6,895 bases of DNA from Rhodospirillales bacterium. Lineage in GTDB: Bacteria > Pseudomonadota > Alphaproteobacteria > Acetobacterales > Acetobacteraceae. The DNA lies in the NCBI GenBank assembly GCA_025352915.1, contig JANXSA010000261.1, forward strand, positions 1 through 6,895, written 5' to 3'. The notes under the pieces were generated by a model. It saw only the letters and a list, made by a program, of their open reading frames with translations, made no database searches and was not told where the DNA came from. The position numbers and the translations under genes were made by a program. How positions within the stretch are numbered: the first letter of the stretch is position 1; each line of letters begins with the position of its first letter. This document shows positions 5,182-6,895 of the stretch, piece by piece.

Positions 5182-6234
5182 ATGACCCGCCTCACCTCCC
5201 TCCTGGGAGCCGCCGTCACCAGCCTGGCGCTGCTCGCCAGCTCCGCCCCTTTCACCGGCGCCAATGCCCAGCAGATCACCGGCGCCGGCGCCACCTTCCC
5301 CAACCCGATCTACCAGAAGTGGGGCGAGGCGGCGCAAAAGGCCAACGGCATCCAGCTCAACTACCAGTCCGTCGGCTCCGGCGCCGGCCTCACCCAGGCG
5401 CGTAACCGCACCGTCGATTTCGGCGCCTCCGACGCCCCGATGGCCGCCGCCGCGCTGGAAGAGACCAAGCTCCTCCAGTTCCCCGCGGTGATGGGTTCGC
5501 TGGTCGCCATCGTCAACATCCCCGGCGTCGAAGACAACCAGATGAAGCTGACCGGCGACATCCTCGCCGACATCTACCTGGGCAAGATCACCAAATGGAA
5601 CGACGCCGCGATCACCGCACTTAACCCCAGCCTCACCCTGCCGAACCTCGCCATCGCCCCGGCCTATCGCGCTGACGGCTCCGGCACCACCTATGTCTGG
5701 GTGTCCTACCTCTCCGCCGTCTCGCCGGAATGGAAGGCCAAGGTCGGCGTCGGCACCTCGGTCAAGTGGCCCGCCGGCACCGGCGCCCGCGGCAACGAGG
5801 GCGTCGCCGGCACCGTCCGCAACACCCGCGGCGCCATCGGCTACGTCGAGAACGCCTACGCCATCCAGAACAAGCTGGTATCCACCCAGTTACGCAACCG
5901 CGCCGGCAACTTCGTGATCCCGAACACCGAGGCCTTCCTCGCCGCCGCCGCAAACGCCGACTGGTCGGTGCCCAACTTCGCCGCCAACCTGATCGACCAG
6001 CCCGGCGCCAAAAGCTGGCCGATCGTCGCGCCCACCTTCATCCTGCTGCCGAAAGACCCGAAGGACGCCACCCGCGCCGCCAACGTGATGAGGTTCTTCG
6101 ACTGGGCCTTCACCAACGGCAGCAAGCTCGCCGAAGACCTCGAATACATCCCGCTCCCCAAGGCGGTCCAGGACGCCGTCCGCGCCGCCTGGAAATCCGA
6201 GGTCAAGGGGCCAGACGGCAAGCCCGTGATGTAG
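5182..6234 (+). CDS. pstS: Phosphate ABC transporter, periplasmic phosphate-binding protein
   Basis: The 350-residue precursor captures inorganic phosphate in the periplasm and delivers it to the PstC-PstA channel driven by PstB. A Sec signal peptide occupies residues 1-29 (basic start, hydrophobic core about 7-21, AxA cleavage after ANA). The mature part opens with TGAGATFPNPIYQKW (33-47), as in E. coli PstS. Ligand-binding positions are conserved: Thr38-Phe39, the Ser in GSGAG (67), Asp84 in GASDAP (81-86), and Arg163 with Ser167, Gly168 and Thr169 in RADGSGTT (163-170). GNEGVAGTV (204-212) and GAIGYVE (217-223) are also typical. Near the C terminus MRFFDWAF (303-310) and LEYIPLP (320-326) complete the fold. 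There is no lipobox cysteine, so the protein is soluble. A Pho box precedes it, and pstC follows after a strong hairpin. Confidence 0.96.
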   Translation: MTRLTSLLGAAVTSLALLASSAPFTGANAQQITGAGATFPNPIYQKWGEAAQKANGIQLNYQSVGSGAGLTQARNRTVDFGASDAPMAAAALEETKLLQFPAVMGSLVAIVNIPGVEDNQMKLTGDILADIYLGKITKWNDAAITALNPSLTLPNLAIAPAYRADGSGTTYVWVSYLSAVSPEWKAKVGVGTSVKWPAGTGARGNEGVAGTVRNTRGAIGYVENAYAIQNKLVSTQLRNRAGNFVIPNTEAFLAAAANADWSVPNFAANLIDQPGAKSWPIVAPTFILLPKDPKDATRAANVMRFFDWAFTNGSKLAEDLEYIPLPKAVQDAVRAAWKSEVKGPDGKPVM

Positions 6235-6240
6235 CATCCC

Positions 6241-6270
6241 CACGCCCCCGGCCACTTCGCCGGGGGCGTG
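6241..6270 (+). terminator. Strong GC hairpin between pstS and pstC
   Basis: CACGCCCCCGGC (6241-6252) pairs perfectly with GCCGGGGGCGTG (6259-6270) around the loop CACTTC. The 12-bp stem starts six bases after the pstS stop. No T-run follows, so it is unlikely to be a complete intrinsic terminator. It more likely protects the pstS mRNA end or acts as a partial terminator, making more binding protein than permease, as is common in binding-protein operons. Confidence 0.7.
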
Positions 6271-6313
6271 CCACTACGCCTCGATGCTCCAGCAACTTCG
6301 GACCCCCCGCCAC

Positions 6314-6895
6314 ATGTCGACCACCGTCTCCGCCGCCACCGTGCCACCGGCCGCCAGCAGGACCGCCCGCTCCACCGCGCTGGGCGACCGGATCTTCGCC
6401 GGCCTGTGCCGCGGCGCCGGCATCTTCGTCCTGGTCCTGCTCGGCGCCATCATCATCGAGCTCTTCATCGGCGGCCTGCCCGCCTTCCGCGCCTTCGGCC
6501 TGCCCTTCGTCTGGGGCGACAACTGGGACCCCGTTGCCGAGCAATTCGGCGCCCTGGTGCCGATCTACGGCACCATCGTCACCTCGATCCTCTCGCTGCT
6601 CCTGGCCGTGCCGATCGCCTTCGGCATCGCCTATTTCCTGACCGAGATCGCCCCGCCGCAGTTGCGCCGGCCGGTCGGCACCGCAGTCGAATTGCTGGCC
6701 GCGGTGCCCTCGATCATCTACGGCATGTGGGGATTCTTCGTCATCGTCCCGCTGATGGCACAATACGTCCAGCCCTTCGCCATCGACACGCTCGGCGAAA
6801 TCCCGCTGGTCGGCTTCCTGTTCGCCGGCCCGCCCTTCGGCACCGGCATCTTCACCGCCGCCCTGATCCTCGCCATCATGATCATCCCCTTCATC
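6314..6895 (+). CDS. pstC: Phosphate ABC transporter permease PstC (3' end beyond window)
   Basis: The open frame of 194 codons continues past the right edge; the family is usually around 300 residues or more, so the C-terminal part is missing. PstC pairs with PstA to form the inner-membrane phosphate channel. Visible hydrophobic segments are about residues 27-53 (IFAGLCRGAGIFVLVLLGAI onward), 84-110, 122-149 and 175-194. The second begins the permease domain (YGTIVTSILSLLLAVPIAFG), followed by ELLAAVPSIIYGMWGFF (126-142), a strongly conserved PstC stretch. The first 25 residues are a low-complexity, probably cytoplasmic tail. An in-frame ATG at 6284 is an alternative start; neither has a good ribosome binding site, so the start is uncertain. 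It follows pstS by about 80 bases with the hairpin between. pstA, pstB and phoU would be expected next. Confidence 0.93.
   Translation, partial: MSTTVSAATVPPAASRTARSTALGDRIFAGLCRGAGIFVLVLLGAIIIELFIGGLPAFRAFGLPFVWGDNWDPVAEQFGALVPIYGTIVTSILSLLLAVPIAFGIAYFLTEIAPPQLRRPVGTAVELLAAVPSIIYGMWGFFVIVPLMAQYVQPFAIDTLGEIPLVGFLFAGPPFGTGIFTAALILAIMIIPFI

Noticed and set aside
5730..6641. A 303-codon plus-strand open frame crossing pstS and pstC
   Set aside because: It is out of frame with both clear pst genes, arginine-rich, and passes through the intergenic hairpin.
1..6895. Search for CRISPR arrays, tRNA or rRNA genes, toxin-antitoxin pairs and insertion-sequence transposases
   Set aside because: No regularly spaced repeats, tRNA-like cloverleafs, rRNA stretches or transposase motifs are visible. 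The only repeats are the two hairpin copies and the single REP-like element.

Overview
The window is chromosomal DNA of very high GC content, with third codon positions almost always G or C. The gene content (a phosphate ABC transporter, an Rrf2 regulator and a carbamoylase-type M20 hydrolase) suits an alphaproteobacterium. The AT-rich hairpin elements with a CAAAAAACTT tail at both ends of the first half resemble elements I associate with Acetobacteraceae. The family assignment is an inference; no rRNA or tRNA is present to confirm it.

Layout. (1) Positions 1-61 hold two AT-rich hairpins. (2) A cytoplasmic glycerophosphodiester phosphodiesterase (130-885, +) converges, with a 9-base gap, on a two-gene minus-strand unit. 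That unit is an M20 hydantoinase/carbamoylase-family amidase (1537-2748) followed by a 202-residue unknown protein (895-1503) whose layout resembles the CheD/CNF deamidase fold. (3) A YaiI/YqxD (DUF188) protein (2843-3301, +) is divergent from the amidase gene. (4) A gene-free stretch (3302-3470) carries a second copy of the AT-rich hairpin repeat and a REP-like element beginning with GTAG. (5) A cysteine synthase gene (3471-4457, -) and an Rrf2-family regulator gene (4569-5018, +) are divergent across 111 bp. (6) The phosphate uptake operon begins with a multi-unit Pho box (5066-5105), then pstS (5182-6234), a strong GC hairpin (6241-6270), and pstC, which runs off the right edge.

How the genes may work together. 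The Pho-box/pstS/hairpin/pstC block is a standard PhoB-controlled high-affinity phosphate import operon; pstA, pstB and phoU would be expected beyond the edge. The Rrf2 protein lacks every cysteine, so it cannot hold an IscR-type Fe-S cluster. Its divergence from a cysteine synthase gene recalls the CymR-CysK sulfur control pair of Firmicutes. The amidase and the CheD-like protein probably share a transcript. The CheD-like gene has visibly looser codon use, including TTA, TTT and GCA, and is the least understood item in the window.
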